From: Ferrovibrio sp.
GTDB lineage: Bacteria; Pseudomonadota; Alphaproteobacteria; Ferrovibrionales; Ferrovibrionaceae
Assembly (NCBI RefSeq): GCF_017994015.1
Contig: NZ_JAGOLP010000001.1
Location: 124,001 to 188,000, forward strand
Length of the DNA stretch: 64,000 nt
Direction of reading: 5' to 3'
Position 1 is the stretch's first letter. Each line of letters begins with the position of its first letter. Below, one piece after another: positions 34,733 to 45,561 of the stretch. Under the pieces are notes generated by a model. The model was not told the origin of the DNA and searched no databases. It saw only the letters and a program-made list of their open reading frames with translations. Both the position numbers and the translations under genes were made by a program.

Positions 34733-34736
<4 letters not shown>
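34032..34736 (+). CDS. purQ: Phosphoribosylformylglycinamidine synthase subunit PurQ (glutaminase)
   Basis: 234-aa class I glutamine amidotransferase that feeds ammonia to Pur[14 protein letters not shown] at the start, [15 protein letters not shown] (~49-63), the nucleophile Cys in [13 protein letters not shown] (~94) and the His/Glu pair in [10 protein letters not shown] (~209-218). It is fused to nothing and overlaps purL by the GTGA junction at 34733-34736. Confidence 0.95.
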
Positions 34737-36919
<2,183 letters not shown>

Positions 36920-36929
36920 GAGCGAAGAC

Positions 36930-37160
36930 ATGGCGATGGATGCCAGCGAGATCGAGCGCATGATCAAGGAGGCGTTGCCCGACGCCGAGGTGCGTATCGA
37001 CGACCTGCGCGGCGATGGCGATCATTATGCCGCCACCGTCACTTCCGCCGCTTTTGCCGGCCTGAGCCGGGTGAAGCAGCATCAGCTTGTCTACGCGGCG
37101 CTGAAAGGCCGCATGGGCGGCCAGCTGCATGCCCTGGCGCTGACCACACAAACGCCGTAA
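36930..37160 (+). CDS. BolA family protein
   Basis: 76-aa BolA-like protein of the class that pairs with monothiol glutaredoxins to carry [2Fe-2S] clusters. SEIERMIKEALPDAEVRIDDLRGDGDHYAATV (in pieces) and the C-terminal SRVKQHQLVYAALKGRMGGQLHAL hold the conserved His. The start at 36930 follows AGGAGCGAAGAC. A Grx4-type gene comes directly after it, which fits the expected BolA-Grx partnership. Confidence 0.93.
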   Translation: MAMDASEIERMIKEALPDAEVRIDDLRGDGDHYAATVTSAAFAGLSRVKQHQLVYAALKGRMGGQLHALALTTQTP

Positions 37161-37193
37161 TCCCGGCCCGATCCAGCAAAGAGGACTGCCCCG

Positions 37194-37532
37194 ATGACCG
37201 ACGCCACAGTTGCTGACCGTATCAAGCAGGATATCACCGATAACGAGATCGTGCTTTTCATGAAAGGCACCCCGGTTTTCCCGCAATGCGGCTTCTCGGC
37301 CGTGGTGGTGCAGGTGCTGTCGCATCTCGGCGTCAAGTTCAAGGGCATCGATGTGCTGTCCGACCCCTCGATCCGCCAGGGCATCAAGGAATTTTCCGAC
37401 TGGCCGACCATCCCGCAGCTTTATGTGAAGGGTGAATTTGTCGGTGGCTGCGACATCGTGCGCGAGATGTACCAGTCTGGCGAATTGCAGCAATTGCTCG
37501 CCGACAAGGGCATCGCCGTCCAGAACGCCTGA
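37194..37532 (+). CDS. grxD: Monothiol glutaredoxin (Grx4 type)
   Basis: 112-aa CGFS-type glutaredoxin: FPQCGFSAVVVQVL (~29-42) holds the single active Cys, with VLFMKGTP before it and TIPQLYVKGEFVGGCDIVREM (~66-86) after it. It binds a glutathione-coordinated [2Fe-2S] cluster and donates it, usually with BolA. It follows bolA by 33 bases and shares the TGATG junction with the VOC gene. Confidence 0.95.
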   Translation: MTDATVADRIKQDITDNEIVLFMKGTPVFPQCGFSAVVVQVLSHLGVKFKGIDVLSDPSIRQGIKEFSDWPTIPQLYVKGEFVGGCDIVREMYQSGELQQLLADKGIAVQNA

Positions 37533-37939
37533 TGCTGCCATACAGCCTGCGCGGCATTGATCATATCGTGCTGCGCAGTGCCGATCCGGCGCGCCTGATC
37601 CGCTTCTATTGCGATATTGTGGGATGCAGCCTTGAGCATGAGCAACCCAGGCTGGGCCTGACGCATCTGCGCGCCGGCGGGCAGCTGATCGATATCGTGG
37701 ATGCCAATGGGCCGCTGCACAAACCCGGCGATGCCCCGGTGAGCCAGCCCGGCCGCAACCTGGACCATCTTTGCCTGCGCATCGCGCCGTTTGACGAGGC
37801 CGCCATCCGCGCCCATCTGGCCCGGGCCGGAATCACACCGGAGCCGGCCCAGAACCGCTTCGGCAATGAAGGCGAAGGCCCGTCGCTGTATTTCCCCGAC
37901 CCCGACGGCAATATCGTCGAATTCAAGGGCGGGGCCTGA
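37532..37939 (+). CDS. VOC (glyoxalase/bleomycin-resistance) superfamily protein
   Basis: 135-aa metal-dependent betaalphabetabetabeta-fold protein. GIDHIVLRSADPARLIRFYCDIVGC at the start gives the first metal His; HLCLRIAPFD and the C-terminal GPSLYFPDPDGNIVEFKG give the second His/Glu set. It resembles the small YaeR/glyoxalase-like group, with no defined substrate. The ATG at 37532 overlaps the grxD stop. Confidence 0.88.
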   Translation: MLPYSLRGIDHIVLRSADPARLIRFYCDIVGCSLEHEQPRLGLTHLRAGGQLIDIVDANGPLHKPGDAPVSQPGRNLDHLCLRIAPFDEAAIRAHLARAGITPEPAQNRFGNEGEGPSLYFPDPDGNIVEFKGGA

Positions 37940-38048
37940 GGCCAAGCTTTTTGCCGTCAATCCGGCCCCGGCGCCAGAACCAATTGAGCTACTGACTTGC
38001 CTGGCAGGGTCTGTCAGTATCGGCGCGGGACGTAATTGCCGGATCACC

Positions 38049-39845
38049 ATGGACAGCTATCTCCCGCTAGGTCAGGTCATTGCCAATGTTGCCGCGCCGC
38101 TGATCGTGGCGCTACTTTGTCTTTATGCGCATCATCGCCGCATTGGTGGCGCGGACCTGTTGCTGTGGGCCTGGGCTCATCTCGCTCTCGCCGCAACCTT
38201 TCTTTTTGCCCATCAAGCCCCAGGCAGCAGCCCGACCGATCCTGCCGCCGAATGGTTGGCGGCGATCTTTTTCAACTCCACTTCAAGCTGGCTGCTGCTG
38301 TTTGGCGTATTGGCGATGGAATATCCAAAGGTGACGCTGTGGCGGGCGCTGCCGGCGGCGCTGGTCTTTGCCAGCCTCACCTTGACCCTCAATCTGATCG
38401 ACCCAGAGGTCTACTTGCGCTGGGGATTGCTGCTCAATCCATCGGTCAATCTGGCAGCCGGCCTGCTGCTGCTACGGCGCTGGTATTCAGCAGTCTATGT
38501 ACTGGCCGGCCTGGTGCTCGTGCTGCGTTCCGCCAACGGCTTTCTGTTTTCGTATGCTTTACGCGAAACCGGCATTCTGAGCCTGCCAATGCATACGATA
38601 ACGCTTTCGATCTTTTTCAATTTTCTCGCCGGGCTCAGCCTGCTGGCCATAGCAGTAGAAAATGCCTGGCAGCAACTCGGCCAGGCGCTGGCTGAGGCCC
38701 GCGACGCACGCCAGGAAGCCGATGCCATCCTCGACCTGGCACCGGCATCGATCTTGCGCAAGGACCGTGACCTGCGGGTGATCCGTGGTAATCGCTTTGC
38801 CTGGGATTTGGCGCAGCGCTTCCAGACCAATAGCTTGGACCCATCCGGTTCAGCCACTGGACTGCGCAGCCGCGATGTGATGCCAGCGACGGCGGCGGCG
38901 GCAATGGAGCAAATGGATCGCCGCCTGATCTCGCAACCTGATATTTCGCCGCTGGAATGCGAGATCGTCGTGCCATTGGGCGACGGCACGGAAGCAACGC
39001 TGCTGGTTCGCAAAACCGCCATCACTGACGCCAACGGGCAAGGTGACGGCACCATGACAGTGGCGCTGGACATCACCCATCTCAAGCAGGTGGAGACGCG
39101 CCTGCGCCAGCAGATCGCCGTGGCGGAACAGGCCAACAAGGCAAAAAGCGATTTTCTTGCCAATATGAGTCATGAATTGCGCACCCCACTGAATGGCATC
39201 CAGGGTTTTGCCGACATGCTGGCGGCCGGCTATATGGGCGAACTCAATCCGCGCCAGCAGGATTATGTCGGCAATATCCAGAATTCCGCCCGGCATATGC
39301 TGGCCCTGGTATCGAAGCTGCTCGATCTTTCCAGCCTGGATGCTGGCCGCCCGGAACTGCATTTCGCCAGCGCCGATCTGGGTGAAATTATCGCCGCGGC
39401 AGCAACGGCGGCACAACCGCTGGCGTCTAAGCGCGGGCTGACGCTGGAATGGCACAGCCGACCGGCGACCATCCAGTGCGATGACGCGGCATTACGGCAG
39501 GTGATCGGCAACCTGATCGACAATGCGATCAAATTCAACCTCCCCTCCGGCTGGATAAAGATCGAGCAGATCGAGATTGATGGCCGCCCCGGCGTGCGGA
39601 TTGCCGATGGCGGCCATGGCATGACACCGGCACAGCTTGCAGCAGCCGGCGACCCTTTCTTGCGCGCCAATCCCCATCAGGCCCGATTTGGCGGCGGCAG
39701 CGGCCTCAATCTGGCGATTGGTCGCAGTCTGATTGAATTGCACGGGGGTGAATTGCGGGTTGATAGCAGCCCCGGCAGTGGCACGGTGGTCACACTGGTG
39801 CTGGCCGCGCCGCAGCCCTTGGCAGCGCCAGCAACGCCGGCATAA
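38049..39845 (+). CDS. Orphan 7TM-type sensor histidine kinase
   Basis: 598-aa inner-membrane sensor kinase. Residues ~7-215 hold about seven TM helices; a short coiled coil (EARDARQEADAILDLAPASIL) leads to a PAS-like region (~230-345). The dimerisation/phosphorylation domain carries the phospho-His in MSHELRTPLNGIQGF (~375), and the HATPase_c domain (~435-590) has NLIDNAIKFNLP and GGSGLNLAIGRSLIELHGG. No receiver domain or response-regulator gene is adjacent. The start at 38049 follows the PAS/TM design; the frame is open to 37791. GC and codon use are slightly less extreme at its 5' end than in neighbours. Confidence 0.87.
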   Translation: MDSYLPLGQVIANVAAPLIVALLCLYAHHRRIGGADLLLWAWAHLALAATFLFAHQAPGSSPTDPAAEWLAAIFFNSTSSWLLLFGVLAMEYPKVTLWRALPAALVFASLTLTLNLIDPEVYLRWGLLLNPSVNLAAGLLLLRRWYSAVYVLAGLVLVLRSANGFLFSYALRETGILSLPMHTITLSIFFNFLAGLSLLAIAVENAWQQLGQALAEARDARQEADAILDLAPASILRKDRDLRVIRGNRFAWDLAQRFQTNSLDPSGSATGLRSRDVMPATAAAAMEQMDRRLISQPDISPLECEIVVPLGDGTEATLLVRKTAITDANGQGDGTMTVALDITHLKQVETRLRQQIAVAEQANKAKSDFLANMSHELRTPLNGIQGFADMLAAGYMGELNPRQQDYVGNIQNSARHMLALVSKLLDLSSLDAGRPELHFASADLGEIIAAAATAAQPLASKRGLTLEWHSRPATIQCDDAALRQVIGNLIDNAIKFNLPSGWIKIEQIEIDGRPGVRIADGGHGMTPAQLAAAGDPFLRANPHQARFGGGSGLNLAIGRSLIELHGGELRVDSSPGSGTVVTLVLAAPQPLAAPATPA

Positions 39846-39876
39846 ACTCCGCGCCCAAGAAAAACCTGCCGGAGTT
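39845..39876 (+). other. Short hairpin covering the Shine-Dalgarno of the NTF2-like gene
   Basis: AACTCCG (39845-39851, overlapping the kinase stop codon) pairs with CGGAGTT (39870-39876), which contains the GGAG site seven bases before the ATG at 39882. The stem is 7 bp with an 18-base loop, so it is much weaker than the two other leader hairpins in this window. Confidence 0.4.
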
Positions 39877-39881
39877 CCCCC

Positions 39882-40292
39882 ATGACCGCGGCCAGCACCA
39901 AGGCTCTGATCGAGGCATATTATGCCGCCTTCAACGCCTGGGATATCGAACGCTTCATCGGGCTTTTGACCGACGATGTGGCGCATGACATCAACCAGGG
40001 TGGCCGCGAGACCGGCCGCGACGCCTTCCGCGCTTTCCTGGCGCGCATGGACCGCTGCTATGCCGAGCAGATTGTGGAGATCAGCATCATGGTGAACGAG
40101 GATGGCAGCCGCGCTGCCGCCGAATTCATCGTACTCGGCACTTACAAGGCCACCGATGACGGCCTGCCGGCAGCCAGCGGCCAGACCTATCGCCTGCCGG
40201 CCGGCGCGTTTTTTGAAATCCGCGACGGCAAGGTCGCCCGCATCTCGAATTACTACAATCTACAGGACTGGCTGCGCCAGGTCGGCGCCTGA
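39882..40292 (+). CDS. NTF2-like / SnoaL-type ketosteroid isomerase-related protein
   Basis: 136-aa cone-fold protein: LIEAYYAAFNAWDIERFIGLLTDDVAHDINQGG (in pieces, ~7-38), FRAFLARMDRCYAEQIVEI and the C-terminal GAFFEIRDGKVARISNYYNLQDW. The fold hosts isomerases, dehydratases and binding proteins; the substrate is unknown. The GNAT gene begins 4 bases after its stop, so it is probably cotranscribed with the GNAT-nitrilase pair. Confidence 0.85.
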   Translation: MTAASTKALIEAYYAAFNAWDIERFIGLLTDDVAHDINQGGRETGRDAFRAFLARMDRCYAEQIVEISIMVNEDGSRAAAEFIVLGTYKATDDGLPAASGQTYRLPAGAFFEIRDGKVARISNYYNLQDWLRQVGA

Positions 40293-40296
40293 AGCG

Positions 40297-40893
40297 ATGG
40301 CGGTGATCCGCATTGAGCGCCTGAACGGCGCCGGGCTGCTTGAGCGGCTGGATGATCTGGCCCGGCTGCGCATCACGGTATTTCATGACTGGCCCTATCT
40401 CTATGCCGGCTCGCTGGATTACGAGCGCCAGTATCTGCAGCGCTATGCTGCCGCCAGCACCGGCACCATCGTGGTGGCGCTGGATGGCGAGCAGGTGGTG
40501 GGCGCCGCCACCGCACTGGCGCTGGAAGAAGAAGCCGACTATGTGCAGGCGCCATTCCTGGCCGCCAGCATTGATCTGGCGCCGATCTTCTATTTCGGCG
40601 AATCGGTGCTGCTGAAGCAGTATCGCGGCCATGGCATCGGCGTGGAATTTTTTAACCAGCGCGAGGCGGCGGCGCGGCAATTTGGTAAACGCTATTGCTG
40701 CTTCTGCGGCGTGCAGCGGCCCGACAATCATCCACTGAAACCGGCCGATTACGTGCCGCTGGATGGCTTCTGGGGCAAACGCGGCTATGCCAGGCGCCCC
40801 GATCTGGTGGCTGGCTTCAGCTGGACCGATATCGGCGAGACGACCCAGAGCACCAAGCCGATGGTCTACTGGATGCGTGACCTCGCCGCGTGA
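40297..40893 (+). CDS. GNAT family N-acetyltransferase paired with a nitrilase
   Basis: 198-aa acyltransferase: DDLARLRITVFHDWPYLYAGSLDYERQY (in pieces) at the start, a YFGESVLLKQYRGHGIGVEFFNQREAAARQ acetyl-CoA site (R/Q-G-x-G-x form, ~108-130) and the late YCCFCGVQRPDNHPLKPADY. The order GNAT then carbon-nitrogen hydrolase is repeated in other genomes, where the two may be fused or adjacent, so they likely act on the same amide substrate. It starts 4 bases after the NTF2-like gene. Confidence 0.83.
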   Translation: MAVIRIERLNGAGLLERLDDLARLRITVFHDWPYLYAGSLDYERQYLQRYAAASTGTIVVALDGEQVVGAATALALEEEADYVQAPFLAASIDLAPIFYFGESVLLKQYRGHGIGVEFFNQREAAARQFGKRYCCFCGVQRPDNHPLKPADYVPLDGFWGKRGYARRPDLVAGFSWTDIGETTQSTKPMVYWMRDLAA

Positions 40894-40905
40894 TAGTGAG
40901 TGCGT

Positions 40906-41829
40906 ATGACCATGCTCCGCATTGCCTGCGCACAATATCCGATCCATGCCTTTGCCGATCCCGCCCAATGGGCCGGCAAGGTTTCCGCCTGGGTGGAGGA
41001 AGCCGCCCAGGCCGGCGCGCGCTTGCTGCTGTTTCCCGAATATGGCGCCATGGAACTGGCTTCCCTGCTCAGCCCCAACCTGCAAAATGACCTGGGCGGC
41101 CAGATTGCCGCCTTGCAGGAATTGCTCCCGGCTTTTCTGGCGCGCTACGCCGGGCTGGCACAGCGCCACGGCGTCAGCATCGTCGCCCCCAGCATCCCGG
41201 TGTTGCAGCCTGGCGGCTATGTCAACCGCGCCCATGTTTTTGCCCCGGATGGCGGCATGGCCTGGCAGGACAAGCGCCAGATGACGCGCTTTGAGCGCGA
41301 GGAATGGATCATCCAGGGCGGCGCCGAGCTGCGCCTGTTTGATACCGGGCTGGGCTGCCGCTTTGGCCTGGCGATCTGCTATGACGTGGAATTCCCGCTC
41401 ATCGCCCGGGCGCTGGCCGAAGCCGGTGCCGATCTGGTGCTGGCGCCATCCTGCACCGACACCCTGGCCGGGATGCACCGGGTGCATGTCGGCGCCCGCG
41501 CCCGCGCGCTTGAAAGCCAGATTTATGTGGCCGTGGCGCAGACTGTGGGCGAGGCGCAATGGTCGCCGGCAGTGGATGTGAATCACGGTTTTGCCGCCAT
41601 TTATGCCACGCCGGATCGTGGTTTCCCCGATGACGGCATTCTGGCACAGGGCGCCCTGAACCAGCCCGGCTGGGTTTATGCCGATCTGAATTGCGCGCTG
41701 CTGAGCCAGGCCCGCAGCAATGCCCAGGTTTTTACCCGGCGCGACTGGGCCGGCCAGCATCTGCCAAGCCTGGATGTTGGCCTGGCGGATTTTGCCCCGC
41801 CGCCAAAAACATTGCGTGACGGCTGCTGA
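40906..41829 (+). CDS. Carbon-nitrogen hydrolase (nitrilase superfamily)
   Basis: 307-aa amidase-type enzyme with the Glu-Lys-Cys triad: E in FPEYGAMELAS (~45), K in WQDKRQMTRFEREEW (~124) and the nucleophile Cys in LAICYDVEFP (~161). Closest in design to the omega-amidase/deaminated-glutathione amidase branches, but the substrate is not clear. Start choice is uncertain: GTG at 40900, ATG at 40906 and ATG at 40912 are all possible. It is preceded by the GNAT gene after 12 bases. Confidence 0.86.
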   Translation: MTMLRIACAQYPIHAFADPAQWAGKVSAWVEEAAQAGARLLLFPEYGAMELASLLSPNLQNDLGGQIAALQELLPAFLARYAGLAQRHGVSIVAPSIPVLQPGGYVNRAHVFAPDGGMAWQDKRQMTRFEREEWIIQGGAELRLFDTGLGCRFGLAICYDVEFPLIARALAEAGADLVLAPSCTDTLAGMHRVHVGARARALESQIYVAVAQTVGEAQWSPAVDVNHGFAAIYATPDRGFPDDGILAQGALNQPGWVYADLNCALLSQARSNAQVFTRRDWAGQHLPSLDVGLADFAPPPKTLRDGC

Positions 41830-41877
41830 GCGCTATATTCCGATGCTGGATATAATCGGAATGGTAGCAAGGCGAGA

Positions 41878-42429
41878 ATGACCCTTGATAGCGGCATGAA
41901 TTGGGAAACCCGCTGGGGTCCCGAAGTGCAGATGCTGGCGGCAAAGATTGATCTCAACCAGCGCCTGCTACGCTTTGGCATCACCCCGGTAACGCGCGAC
42001 AATCTGCGCCATGTGTTGCCTATCCTGAGCCAGCATCTGGTGGGCATCACCAGCCGCTTCTACGAATTCATGCGCCGTTTTCCCGAGGCCCAGCGGGTTT
42101 TTGACCGCCATGACACGGATCGGCTGCGCAAGCGGCAGCAGGATCATTGGTATGGCCTGCTGGCTTGCGAGTTTGATCAGGCCTATCTGCTTAATGCGCT
42201 TGGCGTTGGCCATGCCCATTACCATGCCAAGGTGCCGCCCTCGCTCTACATGGCCGGCTACAATTTTGTGGTTACCGACCTGCTGCGGCTGGTGGCGGTG
42301 GAATTCAAGGGCGGCGATATCGCCGCTGCCAGCGCCTCGATCAGCCGCGTGGTGATGCTGGACATGTCGCTGGCGCTGACCGCCTTCATGCTCGACAGCC
42401 TGATCAGCGCAGGCCCCGGCCAGGATTAA
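41878..42429 (+). CDS. Stand-alone protoglobin-domain protein
   Basis: 183-aa globin-fold protein of the protoglobin / globin-coupled sensor family without an output domain. ALGVGHAHYHAKVPPSLYMAGYNFV (in pieces, ~115-140) contains the proximal heme His of the GxxHxxxxVPPxxY pattern; the rest is helical. Such single-domain members bind O2, NO or CO, with unknown partners. It is convergent with rpsD and shares the bidirectional terminator at 42434. Confidence 0.85.
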   Translation: MTLDSGMNWETRWGPEVQMLAAKIDLNQRLLRFGITPVTRDNLRHVLPILSQHLVGITSRFYEFMRRFPEAQRVFDRHDTDRLRKRQQDHWYGLLACEFDQAYLLNALGVGHAHYHAKVPPSLYMAGYNFVVTDLLRLVAVEFKGGDIAAASASISRVVMLDMSLALTAFMLDSLISAGPGQD

Positions 42430-42433
42430 AAGA

Positions 42434-42461
42434 AAAAGCCCGCCTTTGCGGGCGGGCTTTT
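42434..42461. terminator. Bidirectional terminator between protoglobin and rpsD
   Basis: AAAAGCCCGCC (42434-42444) and GGCGGGCTTTT (42451-42461) form a perfect 11-bp stem with a 6-base loop. T-runs on both strands after the stem let it end both the protoglobin transcript (+) and the rpsD transcript (-). Confidence 0.92.
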
Positions 42462-42483
42462 CCAATCAGACTGACAGAGCCGA

Positions 42484-43098
42484 TTAGCGCGAGTAGAACT
42501 CGACCACCAGATTCGGTTCCATCTTCACCGGATACGGCACATCGGCCAGCAGCGGCACACGGGTAAAGGTGGCGCGCAGCTTGGTCTTGTCCATATCGAT
42601 GTAATCCGGCACTTCGCGCTCGGCGCTGGCCAGGGCTTCCTGCACCACCACCATATCCTTGCCCTTGCCGCGTACTTCGATCACGTCGCCAACCTTCACC
42701 TGCATCGAGGCGATGTTGCAGCGGCGGCCGTTGACCAGCACATGGCCGTGGTTGATGAACTGGCGCGCCGCAAACACGGTCGGCACCAGCTTCATGCGGT
42801 ACACCACGGCATCGAGGCGACGCTCCAGGATACCGATCAGGTTTTCCGAGGTGTCGCCACGACGGCGGATCGCCTCGAAATAGGCACGGCGGAACTGCTT
42901 CTCGGTGATGTTGCCGTAGTAGCCCTTGAGGCGCTGCTTGGCCATCAACTGAACGCCGTAATCGGTCGGCTTCTTCCGCTTCTGGCCATGCTGGCCCGGC
43001 GGATAAGCGCGCTTGTTGATCGGGCTTTTGGCACGACCCCACAGATTCTCGTTCAGACGACGGTTAATCTTATACTTGGACTCAAGACGTTTTGTCAT
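42484..43098 (-). CDS. rpsD: 30S ribosomal protein S4
   Basis: 204-aa primary 16S rRNA-binding ribosomal protein that nucleates the 30S body. The N-terminal region [19 protein letters not shown] lacks Cys (Zn-free C- form), and the S4/RNA-binding domain (~95-160: [34 protein letters not shown] in pieces) is complete. It begins at MTKRLES (43098); the upstream in-frame ATG to 43155 is not part of S4. It is alone, not with the alpha operon, as in many alphaproteobacteria. The leader holds a 7-bp stem-loop (CCTCGCT/AGCGAGG, 43169-43189). Confidence 0.97.
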   Translation of the reverse strand: MTKRLESKYKINRRLNENLWGRAKSPINKRAYPPGQHGQKRKKPTDYGVQLMAKQRLKGYYGNITEKQFRRAYFEAIRRRGDTSENLIGILERRLDAVVYRMKLVPTVFAARQFINHGHVLVNGRRCNIASMQVKVGDVIEVRGKGKDMVVVQEALASAEREVPDYIDMDKTKLRATFTRVPLLADVPYPVKMEPNLVVEFYSR

Positions 43099-43399
43099 AG
43101 TCGTTCCTAGTCGGCGCATGGACGGACGGCAGCCACGACGACCCGTTTCATGCAAGGAATGCCGATCGCCTCGCTTGAGGGGAGCGAGGAGGGCGGGCGC
43201 ATCATAAGGATAACGCCCCCCACGTCAAGGCCGGATTGCGGCCGGCCAGACAGCATTCGGCCCTGGCAGCCGGCAATTTACCGCCACGCCAGAATTAGCG
43301 AAAGATAACACCGTCATTTCAACTTCTTAGCGAAACTTAACTAGCTTGGAAAAGTGTAGTTATGAAATATATATGCCCTGATCAAAGGAGCGGAACCCC
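43099..43399. other. Divergent intergenic region between rpsD and chemoreceptor 2
   Basis: 301 bases with no gene. It holds the rpsD leader stem-loop (43169-43189). In an AT-rich right half is a weak promoter-like pair TTGGAA (43346-43351) and ATATAT (43369-43374), 17 bases apart, pointing at chemoreceptor 2, and then the AAAGGAG Shine-Dalgarno (43385-43391). No clear operator dyad seen. Confidence 0.4.
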
Positions 43400-45541
43400 A
43401 TGAGCTTTTCTAACTGGCGCATTCTTTTCAAGATCATGGCCCTGGTCTTGCTGATGGCGGCTGGCACTGCCGTCACCGGCGTGATCGCCATGCGCAGCCT
43501 GTCAACCATGGCAGCCGAGGAAGCCGAGGTGGCGGAAGCCGGCAGCGTAGCCACCGACGCAGCACGTGCAGGACAGAATATGCTGCGCCTGAGCCGGGGC
43601 GAATTCCGCATCGCCGCGCAGCCGACACTGGAAAACCTGCAAGGCGTGGCGCAGCGCGTGCAGGAGCAGGAAACCCTGCTACGCGAGCGCCTGGCCCTGG
43701 TGAAAAAGAACCCTGATGCCGAGCAGAGCCGGCTGTTGCGCGAGATTGAGGCCAATTACCAAGCCTACAGTAAGGAACTTGCCGGCGCCCTGGCCAAGGC
43801 GCGTGAAGTGATCGGCAAAATGCCGCCCGCCGAAGCGCAGGACATCCTGGTGAAGGAAGCCCTGGCCAGCGTGGTGCATGCCGACCGTCTGGATGCCGCG
43901 ATGCTGCAAATGATCGACTATTCCGACAAGAAGGCCGAGCGCATCGCCACCAGCAGCGCCGCTAGCAGCGTCGCGATCCAGCGCAACCTGATGATCATCG
44001 TGGCCGGCAGCATCCTGGGCAGCCTGCTGATCGGCTTCCTGATCGGGCAATATGGCATCGCCAAGCCGATCGGCAATGCGGTGGACAACCTGCGCGCCCT
44101 GGCCGCCGGCCGGGTGGATGTGACCATCTTCGGTGCCAGCCGCAAGGATGAAATCGGCGATGTGGCCGCCGCCATGCAGGTGTTCAAGGACAACATCATC
44201 GAGAAGCAGCGCGCCGATGCGGCGCTGAGCAGCGAACGCGCCGAAGCCGACCGCCAGCGCAGCCAGCGCGAAGCGCGCGAGGCCAAGGCCGCCGCCGAAA
44301 TCGCCGATCTGTGCGAACGTATTGTGGATGGCGACCTGGATAGCCGGCTGGAAACCGCCGACAAAGAGGGCTTCCTGCTGCGCCTGAGCCAGCAGCTCAA
44401 CCAGCTTTCCGGCACACTTGGCACCATGATGCGCGATCTGGATGGGGTGATGAGCGGCCTGGCGCGCGGCGATCTGGGCACCACCATCACCGGCGATTAC
44501 AAGGGTGTGTTCGGCCGCCTGAAGGATGCTACCAACAGCACCAGCGACACATTGCGGCAATTGGCGCGCCGGCTGAACGAGACCGCCGCCCAGGTGCAAT
44601 CGGCCTCGGCGGAAATCTCCACCGGCAGCCAGGATCTGGCCAGCCGCACCGAAAGCCAGGCCGCCAGCCTGGAGGAAACCGCCGCTTCGATGCAGGAAAT
44701 CACCACCACGGTGAAGCAGAATGCCGATAATGCCCAGGCCGCCAATCAATTGGCCGGCGTGGCGCGCGACACCGCCGAGCAGGGTGGCCAGGTGGTGGCC
44801 AAGACGGTATCGGCGATGAGCGCCATTGAGCAGAGTGCGCAGAAGATCAGCGATATCGTCGGCCTGATTGACGAAATCGCCTTCCAGACCAACCTGCTGG
44901 CCTTGAACGCATCGGTGGAAGCGGCGCGCGCCGGTGAAGCCGGCAAGGGCTTTGCCGTGGTGGCGCAGGAAGTGCGCGCCCTGGCGCAGCGTTCGGCTAA
45001 TGCGTCGAAGGATATCAAGGCGCTGATCTCGGAATCGAACGGCCAGGTGAAAAACGGCGTAACGCTGGCCAGCCAGGCCGGCAACCAGCTTGGCGATATT
45101 GTCGGCGCGATCAAGAAAGTGTCGGATATCGTGGCCGAGATTGCCGCAGCCTCGCGCGAGCAGGCCACCGGGCTGGATCAGGTCAACACCGCCGTGGGCA
45201 ATATGGACGAGATGACTCAGCGCAATTCCGCCCTGGTGGAGGAAACCTCGGCCGCGGCGCAGGCCCTGGCCGGCCAGGCCCGCGACCTGGCCGATGCCGT
45301 GGCCTTCTTCAAGCTGAGCGATGCGGATCGTGGCCCGGCCCGACCGGCCATGACGGCGGCACGGCCAGCCAGCCCGGCCGCCAAACCGGTGCCCTCCGCC
45401 AAACCACCGGCATACAAACCTGTGGCAAACAAAGCCCCGGCCGCAAAGCCCGTGCCGGCAAAGCCCAAACCGCAGCCGGTTGCCGCCACCGCAGCCGCCG
45501 CCTCGTCAAATGCCGGCGACGCCGACTGGCAGGAATTCTGA
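43400..45541 (+). CDS. Methyl-accepting chemotaxis protein (chemoreceptor 2) with tethering pentapeptide
   Basis: 713-aa chemoreceptor: TM1 (~12-32), ~160-residue helical periplasmic domain, TM2 (~200-220, MIIVAGSILGSLLIGFLIGQ), HAMP, a second HAMP-like unit (VMSGLARGDLGTTITGDYKGVFGRL) and the signalling hairpin with [20 protein letters not shown]. The tail after the hairpin is a Pro/Ala/Lys linker of ~65 residues ending in DADWQEF. The last five residues, DWQEF, fit the xWxxF pattern used to tether CheR/CheB, so this may be the receptor that recruits adaptation enzymes for the other two, which lack it. Confidence 0.94.
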   Translation: MSFSNWRILFKIMALVLLMAAGTAVTGVIAMRSLSTMAAEEAEVAEAGSVATDAARAGQNMLRLSRGEFRIAAQPTLENLQGVAQRVQEQETLLRERLALVKKNPDAEQSRLLREIEANYQAYSKELAGALAKAREVIGKMPPAEAQDILVKEALASVVHADRLDAAMLQMIDYSDKKAERIATSSAASSVAIQRNLMIIVAGSILGSLLIGFLIGQYGIAKPIGNAVDNLRALAAGRVDVTIFGASRKDEIGDVAAAMQVFKDNIIEKQRADAALSSERAEADRQRSQREAREAKAAAEIADLCERIVDGDLDSRLETADKEGFLLRLSQQLNQLSGTLGTMMRDLDGVMSGLARGDLGTTITGDYKGVFGRLKDATNSTSDTLRQLARRLNETAAQVQSASAEISTGSQDLASRTESQAASLEETAASMQEITTTVKQNADNAQAANQLAGVARDTAEQGGQVVAKTVSAMSAIEQSAQKISDIVGLIDEIAFQTNLLALNASVEAARAGEAGKGFAVVAQEVRALAQRSANASKDIKALISESNGQVKNGVTLASQAGNQLGDIVGAIKKVSDIVAEIAAASREQATGLDQVNTAVGNMDEMTQRNSALVEETSAAAQALAGQARDLADAVAFFKLSDADRGPARPAMTAARPASPAAKPVPSAKPPAYKPVANKAPAAKPVPAKPKPQPVAATAAAASSNAGDADWQEF

Positions 45542-45561
45542 GCCTGGACCCTGCCTGATAC

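Noticed and set aside
43324..43345. CtrA-like TTAA repeat before chemoreceptor 2
   Set aside because: The spacing between the TTAG and TTAA parts is 6 bases, not the required 7, and the second half-site is degenerate.
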